A stretch of 64,000 nt of DNA from Eulemur rufifrons (GCF_041146395.1 NC_090989.1:173817501-173881500); one strand, 5' to 3'; positions 47,973 to 60,065 are shown, counted from the stretch's first letter. Notes: a model not told the origin generated them from the sequence alone. A program made the numbers and translations.

Positions 47973-48479
47973 TGGAAACTTCACTGATGAACATTTTGCC
48001 ACATTGTACATATTCAACGCAATTTTTTGACTATCTGGGTGGTACTAAATATCAATCATAACATAAGTATTCATTGCATATGTCAACCAAGGTTTTATAG
48101 GAGACCTGGCACCTTTCTTATGTCCTTGGATGTGATTTTTATTTGCAAACACTGCATAAAATCACTGGCTCTGTCTTTTGGAAATGCATCATGTGGGGTG
48201 GTCCAGCAGGGGAAGTTATTTGGAAACGGAAAAGGATGTTGGGAGTGGAGCCATTGGAGAGCTGCGGTGCAGGCAGAGGAAAAAAAAAAAAAAAAAGAGG
48301 GGGGTGTTTCAAATGCATTTAGAAGAATATTAGCAAGTTGATGTGTCTTGGGGACACAGACACTCACCCTTTTCTGTTAATGACTAACTTTTTCTGACCA
48401 GATATTATCTTTCTGTGATTACTGATGCTCACTGGTATTGAGCTCATTATACCCTGGCCTCTTCCCCAAGCATTTCTAA

Positions 48480-48712
48480 ATATTAGATGACACTATAATG
48501 CTTCCTGTGTGCCAGGCACTATTCTAAGCACTTTAAATATATGAACCCATTTAATCCTCAAATAATCTTATGAGGAAGGTACAGTTATGATCATCTTTAT
48601 TTTATAGATGAAGAAAGTGAGACCTGGAGATGTCATGTAACTTGTCCTGGGTCACACAGCCAATAAGTGGCAGAGCCAGAATGTGAACTTAGGGAGTCTT
48701 GTTTTCAGAGTT
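48480..48712 (-). repeat. MIR SINE, nearly complete
   Basis: CTTCCTGTGTGCCAGGCACT, ATTCTAAGCACTTTAAATAT, CATTTAATCCTCAAATAATC, GGGTCACACAGCCAATAAGT, GGCAGAGCCAGAATGTGAAC. Confidence 0.93.
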
Positions 48713-48904
48713 TTCTCACCTGTTCCCTGTTACTACATTGGCCCTTAATGAAGCACTGAATAATCGTGCAAGAAACCCAGCTCCAATAAAAAAAGGATTT
48801 TTATAGGGGCTGCTTTCACAAGCAGCAATATTCAACTCATCATTCTTTCTTTCATTCTCCTTTCCTATCTCCCTCTCTTCCTAATTCCTTTCTTTCTTTC
48901 CTTA

Positions 48905-49060
48905 CTTCTTTTATTAACGCCTAATTTATATACAGCAAAATTCACCCTTTTTGGTGTACAGTCTGCAAGTTTTTGACAAACATAGCATTGTGTAACCATC
49001 ACCACAATCAAGATTGAATAGTTCTAGCACCTCAAAAAATTCCTCTGGGCCCCTTGCTAG
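48905..49060 (-). mobile_element. L1 fragment, reverse
   Basis: TAATTTATATACAGCAAAAT, TCACCCTTTTTGGTGTACAG, GCATTGTGTAACCATCACCA. Confidence 0.8.
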
Positions 49061-51339
49061 TCAATCCTTGTCCCCACCCCAGCCCAGAGGCCAGGGGATT
49101 TTAGCCAGGCATCCATGCCCCCAAAGAATCCTTGCACAGAATTCAAGACTAGAACTTAGATTATGGAAGAAGATTATGTTTTTTTATTATCACTAGTTTC
49201 TAACTGAAATTTATCATTTCTTTAATTATGAATGTAGAAATATTAGCACTACCTATGACCCAGTCACTGATGGTAAGCATAGATATTTTGATATCATAGT
49301 ATAGTGGTTGCCTATATTGCAAAACAGTGTTTATACTCCTGACAACTTTGAAATTATAAGTTACCAGATTCATCACTAGAACGTATTTATTGCATTAATA
49401 TATAAGCACCTTTGTTTTTTATATCACAAATGTATTTAAAGTTTTATTAACTGCATTTCATAATTATTTAATTTAAATTGAATTTTAAAACATTTTTTTT
49501 CCAGGAAGGGACCCATAAGCTTTGCCAATTTACTGAAGAGGTCCCCTTTCTTCTAAGAGCATGGCCCTGAGAGAAAACAGATTTTGGTTAAGAGAGTCAC
49601 TCTTAACTCATTCTACCATTCTGGGCAACCAAGAAACAAAACAAGCAGAAAAACACTTTTGTAACTCATCAAACCACTGTTTCCACCAAGTGAAAGATAA
49701 AGATATAAATAAGACAGTTGCTGCCCAGACTGATGGAGGAATTATATGTTTCTTCTTAAAATTGATTGTGGCAGTTGAGGTCTGCCCCTTCCCAGCCAAA
49801 TGATGCCACTGCCGTCTGCCAAGGAGGATTGTTCAACAGCACCACCTGCCTCTTCTATGGAAACAGGGAAACAACGTGGACGACAAAGACCCTTGCTCTT
49901 CCAGCCCTCTGCAACTGCCACAGGGCTGACGGATGTCAGAAATAGGAACCAGCCACCAGTGAGCTCAAGACTGACTCCAAGAGGAAGAAAGGGTTCTCAG
50001 CCACTCTAAGGATTAGGCAGAAGCTGAACATGCATGTTCTCCAATTATTTGGAATTACTTTATGATCAGGATGGTAGTATTAAAAAATTGTTTGTCCCTC
50101 AGTCTGTCCCCTCTGAGTTAATTTTTTCTTTCTTAACTTTCTAATATAATAAGCAAATCAATAGAAAAAGAGGGATGGGAATAGGCAATTTCCATAAAAA
50201 ATACAAATGACCAATAAAAATAAGATAAAACCCTTAACTTCACTGATAATCAAAAATAAATATTAAACCAATGAGACAAAATTTTTCTCTTAGATTTTCA
50301 GAAGCAAAATTACCATTATAAGCAAATGAGGTAAGACATATGTTTACTACCTTAAATCCCAATATGGAAATTCATAGTTGAAATAAAGGTAACTTCTTTA
50401 AAAATTAGAACATGAATCTAAAATTTGCTTAGGGGGCCTGGGTTAATTTCTGGAGCTGATTTCAAAAGGCCAGGCTAAAAGAGTGAATGTAAGACTTTAA
50501 ATCACAAGTTATATAGATGCAATATAAAAAAATCATAGATGCTATTGATATTAACTTTATCTTTTGGTAATCAGGACTTGGACTATAATAGCCTTGTACT
50601 TCTACCTACCCTCAGTCCTCTGCTTTTAGGTACCTTTGGTCCCCAGCCCCTCCCTGCTACTGTCTAGCCAGACTGTGACTTAGGCTAACAGGAAGCTGGG
50701 AGATGTGCTATTATTACTTTAAAAGACTTTCATCTCTTTCCTGGTTTTTCATAGTGTTATTATCTCTTATCAGTAGTTAATTTCTCATTTATATAATAGA
50801 ATTTCCATGATGCTTTCTTAACAATATCCAATGTATCAGTGTCACCTCTTCCTCACATTGTAAATTCCTCAAGCACGCCTTCTTCATTTCAAAAGTGTAT
50901 TGGCTGGAGAGGACATTTAATAAATGTTAATCAATTCTGCTGCCGTGAGAATGTGGATGGAGTTAAATTTCACAGGAAACAAGATGGAGAATTAACAGCA
51001 AAGTTGAACTTGTTGCTCATGATTTTCAGATCACACTCCCCTGAGGGGAAGAGAGACATTGTCACCTGGAACCAGAGTTGGAAGTAGTTATTCCAATCAC
51101 ATAGCACATCCCACTGGCCGTGGGGGGAAGTTCACTTCCAATGCACAATTTAAAAATTAAATATTGACCCTGCTGACCTACCACCTAAAGCTCATCTCTA
51201 ATTGATTTGGAATTCAAGAACACACATGGCTTCATTTGCCCCCACCTTTCATGATGGCTTCACTGAAATATAAGAGTACTTCAAAAGAGTAATAATAATA
51301 GTAACATTTTGATGCTAGGTGAATTAAATGCCCGATTCA
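49061..51339. other. Non-coding, AT-rich DNA
   Basis: No exon or repeat family was recognised. Frames at 49561-49803 and 49800-50009 have no known domain. Confidence 0.35.
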
Positions 51340-51612
51340 TTCAACCGTTACAATGATGTCTTGCTCTTGGTACAAAGTAGATGTGCAATAGCATTTATTT
51401 TATAAACAAACCACAATGAGGTAGGTATAGAGGGGGTTTAGAAGACAGATCCAGAAGGAGTTAACTAGTAAATGAACCACAATGAGATAGATAGCATTAT
51501 TATCTTTACTTTTGGAAGGGATTAACTAATAATTCACCAAAGACCCAAAAGGAAGCAGGTGGGGGAGTCAAGAGTTGAACCCCATTCAACTCCGGAGGGT
51601 ATGCTTAACACC
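51340..51612 (-). repeat. Possible MIR/L2 fragments
   Basis: AGAAGGAGTTAACTAGTAAA and GGGGGAGTCAAGAGTTGAAC resemble MIR-type sequence, but the match is weak. Confidence 0.35.
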
Positions 51613-51641
51613 TAAGGGGGGGTATTGTCCCCCCCCCCTTA
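51613..51641. repeat. G7/C10 inverted repeat (hairpin-forming)
   Basis: TAAGGGGGGG (51613-51622) pairs with CCCCCCCTTA (51632-51641), with a short loop that includes three extra C. Abrupt homopolymers in AT-rich flanks. Confidence 0.85.
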
Positions 51642-53499
51642 TTCTTTAATGGTAAAAAAAGCTTTCAGCATTAAAAAGAAACAAACCTGTCAGGTGATAA
51701 TTGGCTTCAAAGTCTACCATAACAGGTTAGGCCTTCTTATACCTGACACAGCTGTTGCTGAAGTTCAACAAAGAACACAGACTGTTGTTTCCTGAGCGCT
51801 TCAAACTAACGCAACTCCAAGCACATGCTAATTAAAACGGGGCATATGCTACATGGCATCAGTAGGAAACAGAAGTTAAACAGCAGAATGAACCAAGTTT
51901 GGAGCTTCTGTCACATTCTGGGATGTAACAACCCTCCTCTTTAAATTAGGAGTAGCACCTGTACAGTGTGCTATGAGTAAGGTATGAAGAAGAATATGTT
52001 GGAGCTGTAATGGAGAGATTTTCATTGTTGTGGATTTGAAACAGACTTTCTAGAGAGAGAGAGAGAGACAGAGATAGAATATGTGTGTGCGTGTGTGTAT
52101 TTGGGTTGAGGATTAGGGAGATTACATTCATCTATGAGAATCACCAGGGAAGCCTCCAGAAGTGGGAGAAATTTACAGCCTAGGCTTGCATGAGAATGTT
52201 TTCTCACTCACATTAACACCAATTTACTGGTGACGCCTGCCTGGAGCCCTGTGCGGGGAAGGATTCTGAGTTCCCTAAAGAAAGGGTGCTATGTTGATTA
52301 ATAATGTGTGTCCTGGCAGGCGAAGTGAAGATGGCGTATTCACCACACATTTGCTTTAGTCAGGACTAGAACATTCACAGGAATACCATATTTGTTCATT
52401 ACCACAGAGGTACCTCAAAGCTATCAACTAGGACTGAGAGGGAAGATCACAGTGCAGACCTGGGAAATTTAAATCCGAAAAGAATGTGAGCTGTGAAAAC
52501 ACAAGAATCTGAGAGGACAGAAAGGCCAAGTGGCTGAGAAAGAGGAGGGAAAATAGCCAAGTAATATTGCATTCCATACTGCTGCAAGAGAGCTTGGGAG
52601 ATTTGCTATTTCTTTGGCTCAGCTTCACAGATTTTAGAAACATGACTATTTATAGGGCTTCTTGTTTTCCTTATTTCTTTCATTCATCCCTTGAAAGTTT
52701 TCAGCAAAGTCTACTGAAAATGTCAGCCTGTCTCAGGTGTGCGGAGGGAAAATAAAAGTTTTGGTCAATGTTTAGTCAGAATATAAAAGGAGGGGAAAAC
52801 TGCCCCCTGGTGGTAGATTTGGAAAATTCCTAGTACAAAGATTCCCAAAAAGCGTTCCAGGAAAACACTAACTCACCCCTCAAGATTTTCCACGGGAGAA
52901 GTGCTCTGTGGTAAAATAACTCTAGGAAACAACTACATATTATATAATACATATATATACATATTATGCAATATGTCATACATATCATATCCCTTTCTTA
53001 GCAGTTCACTGTGTTTAAGTTTCTAGGGATTCCTACAAAAAAGAAACTGTTCAATGCCTTTTAATTCAGTGTTTCCTACATTTGTTTGCACATAAACATG
53101 AAATCTTTTTTTAGAAAAACTAACCTAACATTTCAAGAGACACGAATCTTGGTGGGGAGGAAGAATATGACATCATGTTTTCCCGTCTCAATATGGAGAT
53201 TTCCTTTCCAGAGCTCTTCTCTGCTGAAACCTTAGAAAACTTGCTTTTCTATAATATGTAGCATTCCCTCGTTCTCCTTCATGACTGTATTTAGTAAAAA
53301 GCTGGGTCAACGTTAAGGAATAATTTCCCAGTTAGAGACAAATCATTTACATACTTCAGGTCAACTGGAAAAAAAGAAGCTAATCGCTCATCAATGCATT
53401 CAAGCTTTTCAGTCATAACTATGGGGGAGAAATCTTAGAAATGCCCACACAGTTTATAGACAGCTCTGCTGATACTAAAGCTCTTCAGAGTCAGGCGGT
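51642..53499. other. Non-coding DNA with (GA)n/(TG)n at 52051-52100
   Basis: A compound GA then TG simple repeat is present. An AT-rich ATATAT/ATACAT tract lies at 52935-52990. No gene seen. Confidence 0.4.
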
Positions 53500-53697
53500 G
53501 GTAAAACACAGTGGCTCGGAGTGCTTTGTGTTCTAGAGCCATACTCCAACCAGCTCCGCTCGTCACTAGCTGTGTGGTCCGGGGCATGTTACATAACCTC
53601 TTTCTTCTTAATGTGCTCCCAGTTCTGTTGAAGATTAAATGAGTTAATACATGTAAAGAGTTTAAAAGAGTGCCTGGCAGTTGGCTAGTAATTTGTT
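53500..53697 (+). repeat. MIR SINE, forward, nearly complete
   Basis: ACAGTGGCTCGGAGTGCTTT, GTCACTAGCTGTGTGGTCCG, GATTAAATGAGTTAATACAT, GTAAAGAGTTTAAAAGAGTG and CCTGGCAG. Confidence 0.92.
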
Positions 53698-53899
53698 GCT
53701 TTTTAATTTGTGCTACTAAAGTGAGGAGTATGAGGCATCATTTAGAAGGGAAATAATAGATATTTTTTTTCTTTCAAAAAGATTGTACTTTTGTTTCAGG
53801 CCCTGAGACCATTAAAAAATCGTGGCCAACTATCAGTGTGATGTATTAGGGGGATATTTTAAACTATTAACATTTTTATTTGGAAAAACTTCGTAAGTT

Positions 53900-55030
53900 T
53901 TCCTCTTCTTAAAAATTTTTTAAAATTGTGGTAATATACATATAACATATAATTTATCATTTTAACCATTTTAAGGGTACAGTGGTATTAATTACATTCA
54001 CATTGTTGTCCAATCATCACCACCGTCCATCTCCAGAACATTTTCATCAGCCCAGACTGAAACTCTGCATCCATTAAACAGTAACTCGGCACTCTCTCTT
54101 CCCCACAGATGGTTCCCCTGGTAACCACCATTTTACTGTCTCTGAATCTGACTGCACTAGATACCTCATATAAGTTGTATGATATAGTATTTGTTCTTTT
54201 GTGACTGGTTTATTTCACTTAGCGTAATGTCCTCGAGGGTTATCCATGTTGTAGCATGTGTTAGAATTTCATAATACACATAATTTCGGTAGCTTTTTTT
54301 CCTTTTCATTTCATACATCTGAGAGATCTACCCTGACACTTTTTAAAGGCCACCCAGTATTCTACCAGATGGAACCATCATCATTTATTTACTACTCTCC
54401 TATCAACAACCATATAAATTGCTGACATAATTTTGCTCTTAAAACAATGCTAGGGGCTGGAGGCTCACACCTGTAGTCTACAGCACTTTGGGAAGCAGAG
54501 CGGGGAGGATCGCTTGAGGGCAGGAGTTTGAGGCCACCCTGGGCAACACAGCAAGACCTGCCTCTACAAAAAAATAAAAACAGCCAGGTGTGGAGGTGCA
54601 CATGTGTAGTGCTACTTGGGAGGCAGAGGCAGGAGAACTGCTTGAGCCCAGAAGTTCGAGGCTGCAGTGAGCTATGATTGCACCACTGCACTCCCGCCTG
54701 GGAGACAGAGCAAAACCCTGTCTCTAAAAACAAACAACTAAAAAAACCACAAAAAATTATGCTAGAATAAAAACACTTGTAAATACATTGTTTTGTATTT
54801 GTACCAGTTATTTGGAAGATAAATTTCTAAAAGTTCTATTACCTGGTTAATAAGAATGTACGTTTAGAATTTTGATAAATAGTGTTAAGTTAGCTTCTAA
54901 AAGTATTGCCCATACTGGCATTCTCATCAACAGGAATATGAGAGCCTTTTTGTCCATATCCTTCCAATGAAGAGTATTTAAAATATTTTTTGTCCTTGCT
55001 AGTCTCATAGGTGATAAGCATGGTTATTTA
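53900..55030 (-). mobile_element. L1 3' region, reverse, split by an Alu
   Basis: GTGGTAATATACATATAACA, CCAATCATCACCACCGTCCA, GGTTATCCATGTTGTAGCAT on the left; CATACTGGCATTCTCATCAA and TTTGTCCATATCCTTCCAAT on the right of the Alu. Non-coding. Confidence 0.85.
54452..54756 (+). mobile_element. AluJ-type Alu, forward
   Basis: Diverged start GGGGCTGGAGGCTCACACCT; GAGGCTGCAGTGAGCTATGA right arm; A-rich end with CAAACAACTAAAA. It has no strepsirrhine linker. Confidence 0.92.
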
Positions 55031-55039
55031 AAATAGGTC

Positions 55040-55198
55040 CCCCAACACAAAGAAAAGATAAGTGTCTGAGGTGATGGATATCCCAATTGCCCTGATTTGA
55101 TCATCACACATTGCGTACATGCATCAAAATATCACAGGTACTCCCAAAATATGTACAACTATGACATATCAATTTGCAAAAACAAAAAAAAATAATAA
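55040..55198 (+). mobile_element. L1MA-type 3' end, forward
   Basis: GAGGTGATGGATATCCCAAT, TTGATCATCACACATTGCGT, CATCAAAATATCACAGGTAC and an AAAAAAAATAATAAA tail. It meets the previous L1 head to head. Confidence 0.8.
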
Positions 55199-55759
55199 AG
55201 TAGGTATACGGGAGGACTTGCAGGCATGCAATGAGGGCGGATGGATGCTCAGGGGTGAAATTTGAGGGTGTCAGAGTCCTCCTCAAACTTACCTGGATGA
55301 CTCTTCTTACCAATCCCAGGCAGAGAACAGGATTCTAGTACAAACTGGACCAGAAGGGGCTCTGCTTGGCCTATAGTCAGGACCGCTAGTCAGTAGGAAT
55401 GCACCTGTGCTTGACATTAAAATATTGACAATTCCTCCATAGTGGCTGGTGACTGACCAGTGCCCTAAGCCCAACTCTTGAATCCCACCCATCTCCCCAC
55501 AATCCAGCAACTTAAGGGTAAACCCACTACCAAAAGGGGCCCTCCTACATCCTGCCCAGCATATGGCCAATTGCCTGTTCAGGTTGATCCTTATTTGTGC
55601 TGACTAGTTGTTAATAGTTTGAATATTGCTCTTGCCTACCTGAGTCTAACTTTCTGTGATACTCATTGATTCCTTCCCCTCCTCTGTGTCCGAGCCTCTA
55701 GCACCATGTTGTTTGTCTATCTCAGTTACAAGATTCTGTCTCTCTCATTCATTCTTTCA

Positions 55760-56420
55760 TTACCAAAATGTTTATCGAGCACCTCATATACAGCAGGTGC
55801 TAGACTAGGATCCCAGAGTATTACTTCGAAGAGGGTAAACGCCGCTGTCCCAGGCCTCACTGGACTTACATACCAGAAAGGAAGGCAGGTGAAAAGAAAT
55901 GGGAGAGACAAAATAATCCCCAGTAGAAATGAGTGCTGGGAAGGAAACAGGCAGGGCTCTGAAGATAAGTTAATGAATGATTAACTTCTGTCCTCATTGC
56001 ATATCTGTGCATCCTTTCTTATATTTACTTCAAATGGTCAAGTTCATCACCTATCAGACTGGCAACGATGAAACAACTTTGGAATACTCCTTGTTGCAAG
56101 GATATGGACAAACAGGCTCTCATCATTGCTGTTGATGAGAATGCCAGCAGGGGCAATATTTTTGGAAGCCAGAGACGTTCCAGTCTGAGACTTAAAGGAA
56201 AAGGCAAAAGAGGCAGGGGCAAGGCAGGCAGAGAAGGCAGGCCGTGTGTGCAAAGGCTCTCAGTGGAAAAGAGCTGCCTGTGTTTTAGAAGAACCTGGAA
56301 GGAGGTAAGAGTGAGCCCAGGGAGCTTCGGAGGTGCGGCTGGAGACGGTGCTGGGTCAGGTCACGCCAAGCCTTATGGATTACAGCAATGAGTTAGAGAT
56401 GGTCTTGCGTGTAACTCAAG
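55760..56420 (+). repeat. Probable third copy of the ancient ~1 kb repeat, with L1 debris
   Basis: ATCGAGCACCTCATATACAG, GCAGGTGCTAGACTAGGATC, then after an L1-like insert (about 56055-56165, GGATATGGACAAACAGGCTC) AAGGCAGGCAGAGAAGGCAG and GCAAAGGCTCTCAGTGG. The order parallels 3955-4970. Confidence 0.4.
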
Positions 56421-56711
56421 AAAATCCAGCATCATTTAAGTCTACCATCTCCAATACTTCTCAGAGTGCTTGAATCAGGGAGTAGTCGGTAAGAGGGAAA
56501 TACACTGAGCTCCTGTAGCTTTCTTTTATAAACTCTGCCTGGTGCCCATTGGTTGCTGTGACCGCTGCTTGGACAGTGCGCATATGCCCAGAGCTAGAGA
56601 GATGTTACCTCCACTTCCCCAGCATCCTTTATGCTCTTCCACATCTTTACCCCCTTTAAAACAAACAACTGCAGTTTCCATCCCTGAAGTACACTTGACT
56701 CAAGACTGAAA
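56421..56711. other. Short non-coding stretch, nothing recognised
   Basis: No feature identified. Confidence 0.3.
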
Positions 56712-56965
56712 TCAGCTAAATATTACTGAACACTTTTTATGTGCTCAGCATTCTTCCAAGTACTTTGCCTATATCAACCCATTTCATCCACTCAACAATC
56801 CTACAAGCTAGGTACGAACATTGCCCACATTTTACAGAAGGGGAAACTGAAGCAAAGGAAGATGAAGCATTTTGAGCACAGTCACACAAGTGGTCAGTGG
56901 CAGAGAAGATTCTCCAGAGTCAACGTCCTTGATTGCTACGTGACGCGTCTCTCCAGCAGGCACTA
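56712..56965 (-). repeat. MIR SINE, nearly complete
   Basis: GTGCTCAGCATTCTTCCAAG, CAATCCTACAAGCTAGGTAC, CATTTTACAGAAGGGGAAAC, AGTCACACAAGTGGTCAGTG. Confidence 0.9.
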
Positions 56966-57014
56966 GCATGCAGAATTACAGTCGTACCATCGATGTCACC
57001 CGAGGAAGCATTTT

Positions 57015-57241
57015 AGTTTTGTTGCCTCCTTTTTTAGTTTTTTTGTTTTTTATTTTTTTGAGACAGAGTCTTGCTTTGTTGCCCAGGCTAGAGTGAGTGC
57101 CGTGGCGTCAGCTTAGCTCACAGCAACCTCAAACTCCTGGGCTTAAGCGAGCCTACTGCCTCAGCCTCCCGAGTAGCTGAGACTACAGGCATGCACCACC
57201 ATATCCGGCTAATTTTTTTTTCTATATATATTTTAGTTGGC
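57015..57241 (-). mobile_element. 5'-truncated strepsirrhine Alu with TSDs
   Basis: T-rich tail, TTTTTGAGACAGAGTCTTGC, GTGCCGTGGCGTCAGCTTAG, then stops in the linker at CTATATATATTTTAGTTGG, so the left arm is missing. Flanking 16-base TSD CCCGAGGAAGCATTTT at 56999-57014 and 57242-57257. Confidence 0.95.
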
Positions 57242-57484
57242 CCCGAGGAAGCATTTTGAGCAGACCACAAACACTGTCCCTAAGTGTTGCACATTTTACT
57301 TATGCACGATTCATACTTTTGCACCAACCTTTTGCACCAGGGTTTTACATCAATACCGTTCATACCGCCTTTGCCTGTCAAATATGAACTTCTGAGATCA
57401 GCTCATGAAGAAACGTTTTGAGACATGCTATGGTAGTGCCGCCTGCCTGCCCGGCAGTTTGCTTTCTGTAGCACCGCTATCATT

Positions 57485-57712
57485 GTGGCAATGCTTGCAC
57501 GATCATTCAAATATTTCACTTCCCCACTTACTATATTCTTAAAAGCAGTGGAAAATGGAAAACAAGACCCAACTATTGACAGTAAGGATACAAAGCACAT
57601 CCTAACTACAATTAAGCTAGGAATGAAAATCATTGCACGTATTGAAAATAATCAACCGTATGCTTTGCTCAGTTATGCACTGGACTTAAGTTGGGGAAAT
57701 GTTCAACGGTGA
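57485..57712 (+). pseudogene. Possible pogo/Tigger-type DNA-binding domain remnant
   Basis: A 75-codon frame includes the segment KHILTTIKLGMKIIARIENNQ, which resembles the first helices of CENP-B/Tigger-type helix-turn-helix domains ('LT...K..II.RIE.G'). It has the right charge pattern, but no continuing transposase frame follows; the stop comes after NVQR. It could be a decayed Tigger or Jerky-like copy, or chance. Not an intact gene. Confidence 0.35.
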
Positions 57713-57715
57713 ATG

Positions 57716-59439
57716 AAAAAAAAAAATAATTTTACAAATGTGTGTATAAAATGTTGGAACTACACCATAGGAAATGTGTCTAGGACCCAGTACAGTTAGT
57801 ACATTGTTTCTTTGGTTTTTGTTTATTTATTTTGTTCTCTGGGAAGAGAACTTCTATAAAATGTAAGTGTATGCTTCAACTTTTGAGTGTTTAGCTTTTA
57901 TCTGAAAATAGGGGAGTAACCGTATTTGCTAATTTCCTTCATTATTTGCCAGTGACACAAATGTTTTGATGGTATGTCACATCATATATCATATCATATC
58001 CTGTCCGAGCCCCACTGGACAAGTCAATGTGTAACTCACACACACACACGCACAAACCCACTTTCCTGCTCTAACGTAGCAAACAGTTCAGCATGCACAG
58101 AACTGTCCACTTACCTTTAACTAGTGAGTAATCTCTCGCCTTCCTTTTGTTTTCACTCTAATAACCTTCGGATTTTGATTGCTATGCATAGATGTCATCT
58201 TTTTCTTTCACACATTCTTTCTTCTGGATTGCTCTTCAAAGCCTGTAATACAGACGAGAGACGCTCCTTAATTTCTGTCGGCACATGGGGAGGGACTATA
58301 AATCTCAAGTCAGTGACATTTCTAATTTATTTCTAATTTTCCCCTGGCTGGCTACAGTTTAATCACAGTTTCAGAAATTCACCTAATTACATGAGCTTTA
58401 AAACAGAGTTCTCTCAAAATGCAGATGAAATTGAGGCTACCCTCCTTACCGACTAAAGATTTGATACCAAATTGGCTTCTTACAGGATGCGTGTCATGGA
58501 ATAGACCGTGTGAGCGTGTTAGACTTTTCCTGTCTCCGTAGGAGGAGATTCTGAAGTGCTCCAAGTTATCGACAGTCAGTGGTAAAATCAGGGCTGTCAG
58601 AGTGGGAGAGAGGACTCAGTAAAACACCACCTGAGAACCTATGTTTCAGAATTACCGAAACCAGGATGGCATTCCTGAATCTAGTTTCCAACAGATGTCC
58701 GTTGTGACAAGAAAGAAACACGTCATGCATACTGATGAAATTTAATGTGCGCATCGCGCCATAAGACATCCTCATTTATATGTAGTTGTCCTTCTCCCTA
58801 CCAAAGAGAAGAAAACAGCTTTCCCCCCAGAAGCTCTGCTGCAGTCAGTAAGCACGCTTCTCCCCTGCCGACTGTGAGGCCAAACTGCTTCTTACACCAG
58901 CGTGGAAAAAGTGGACGAGGAGGACGGCGGTAGTGGCAGGTGTGACATTCGTCGCCAAGTGGCAAACGAAACTCTCCTGTGGCACCATCCTCTGTGCACC
59001 TCCCCACCCCATCTGACCCTCGCCTCCCCCCGACGTGCAAGCAGGTGAGGTGCAGGATGGTGCAGGAAGCAGAAAGGATTCTTCCACAAGCACCTTCACC
59101 CCCCACCCATTCCTGACGCCATGGGACAAATCCGTCTTTTCTAGCAGGAACTCGATATTCAAGGAGCTCGGCTACAATGAGAACACAATAGGGAGAGCAG
59201 GTTGGGAGTGTCTTGTAGGCAATTATTTTTCAGTATCCTTTTAGGAATAGAGAGGCTGTTTCAAGAAACAAAATAGTTCATTTTATCTATGAACTCTCAA
59301 AGCCAGTTAACAGTTAAGTTTTTAAATTAAACATCTAAATGCTAACAAAATTAAAGTTAACTAGTAGGAGCTAATGTTCACAGAAGGTAGTGATGGGCAT
59401 AGTAATGGTTTGGGCAGTACCAAAATCAGTATGAAGAAC
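57716..59439. other. Non-coding DNA with a CpG-rich segment
   Basis: 58740-59060 is CpG-rich and non-repetitive (see findings). (CA)n at 58036-58054. No exon supported. Confidence 0.35.
58740..59060. promoter_or_regulatory. CpG-rich non-repeat patch, possible regulatory element or upstream promoter
   Basis: About 15 CpGs in roughly 320 bases (for example GCGCATCGCGCC, GACGAGGAGGACGGCGG, TTCGTCGCC, CCCGACGTG), ending in a donor-like GCAAGCAG|GTGAGG on + (about 59045). Clearly above the local background. Function not shown. Confidence 0.3.
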
Positions 59440-59880
59440 TCTCAGCCAGGCATGGTGGCTCACCTGCAATCCTAGCACTCCAGGAGGCCGAGGTGGGAGG
59501 ATAGCTTGAGCCCAGGAGTTTGAGACCAGACTGAGCAACATGGAGAAACCCCAACACTACAAAAAATAGAGAAATCAGCTGGGCATGATGGCTTGCAACT
59601 GTAGTGCCAGCTGCTTGGGAGGCTGAGGCAGGAGGATCTCTTGAGCCCAGGAGTTTGAGACCAGGCTGAGCAACATGGAGAAACCCCAACTCTACAAAAA
59701 ATAGAAAAATCAGCTGGGCATGATGGCTTGCAACTATAGTGCCAGCTGCTCGGGAGGCTGAGGCAGGAGGATCACTTGAGCCCAGGAGTTCGAGGCTGTA
59801 GTGAGCTATGATCCTGACACTGCACTCCAGCCTGGGCAACAGAGTGAGACCCTGTCTCTAGTAAAAAAAATAATAATAAA
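59440..59880 (+). mobile_element. Trimeric Alu with a 135-base internal tandem duplication
   Basis: Begins AGCCAGGCATGGTGGCTCAC and ends CAACAGAGTGAGACCCTGTC plus an A-rich tail. Two consecutive copies (59508-59642 and 59643-59777) start at the same GAGCCCAGGAGTTTGAGACC position and differ at only a few sites; each spans the end of one arm and the start of the next. Confidence 0.93.
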
Positions 59881-59964
59881 ATAAAAATTTTATAGAGAAT
59901 AAATAAAAAGAACTCTCTCTCCCACGGTGCAGAAAGAATATAGTAGAGGTATGCTGTAGCCCAA

Positions 59965-60065
59965 GCCCCGACTTTACAGATAAGATAACTGAGGACCAGA
60001 GAAAGAGAAAGCAACTTGTAAGTGTAACATGGCAGAAATGGCACTGGAATGACTGAGTACATTCT
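59965..60065 (-). repeat. MIR SINE fragment
   Basis: ACTTTACAGATAAGATAACT, GAGGACCAGAGAAAGAGAAA, GCAACTTGTAAGTG. Confidence 0.65.

Noticed and set aside
49561..50009. Two neighbouring + strand frames that might form a small gene
   Set aside because: No recognisable domain, weak start context, and no clear splice or polyadenylation context.
59426..59839. 137-codon open frame on - strand with repeated peptides
   Set aside because: This is translation of the trimeric Alu; the repeated peptide comes from the 135-base duplication.
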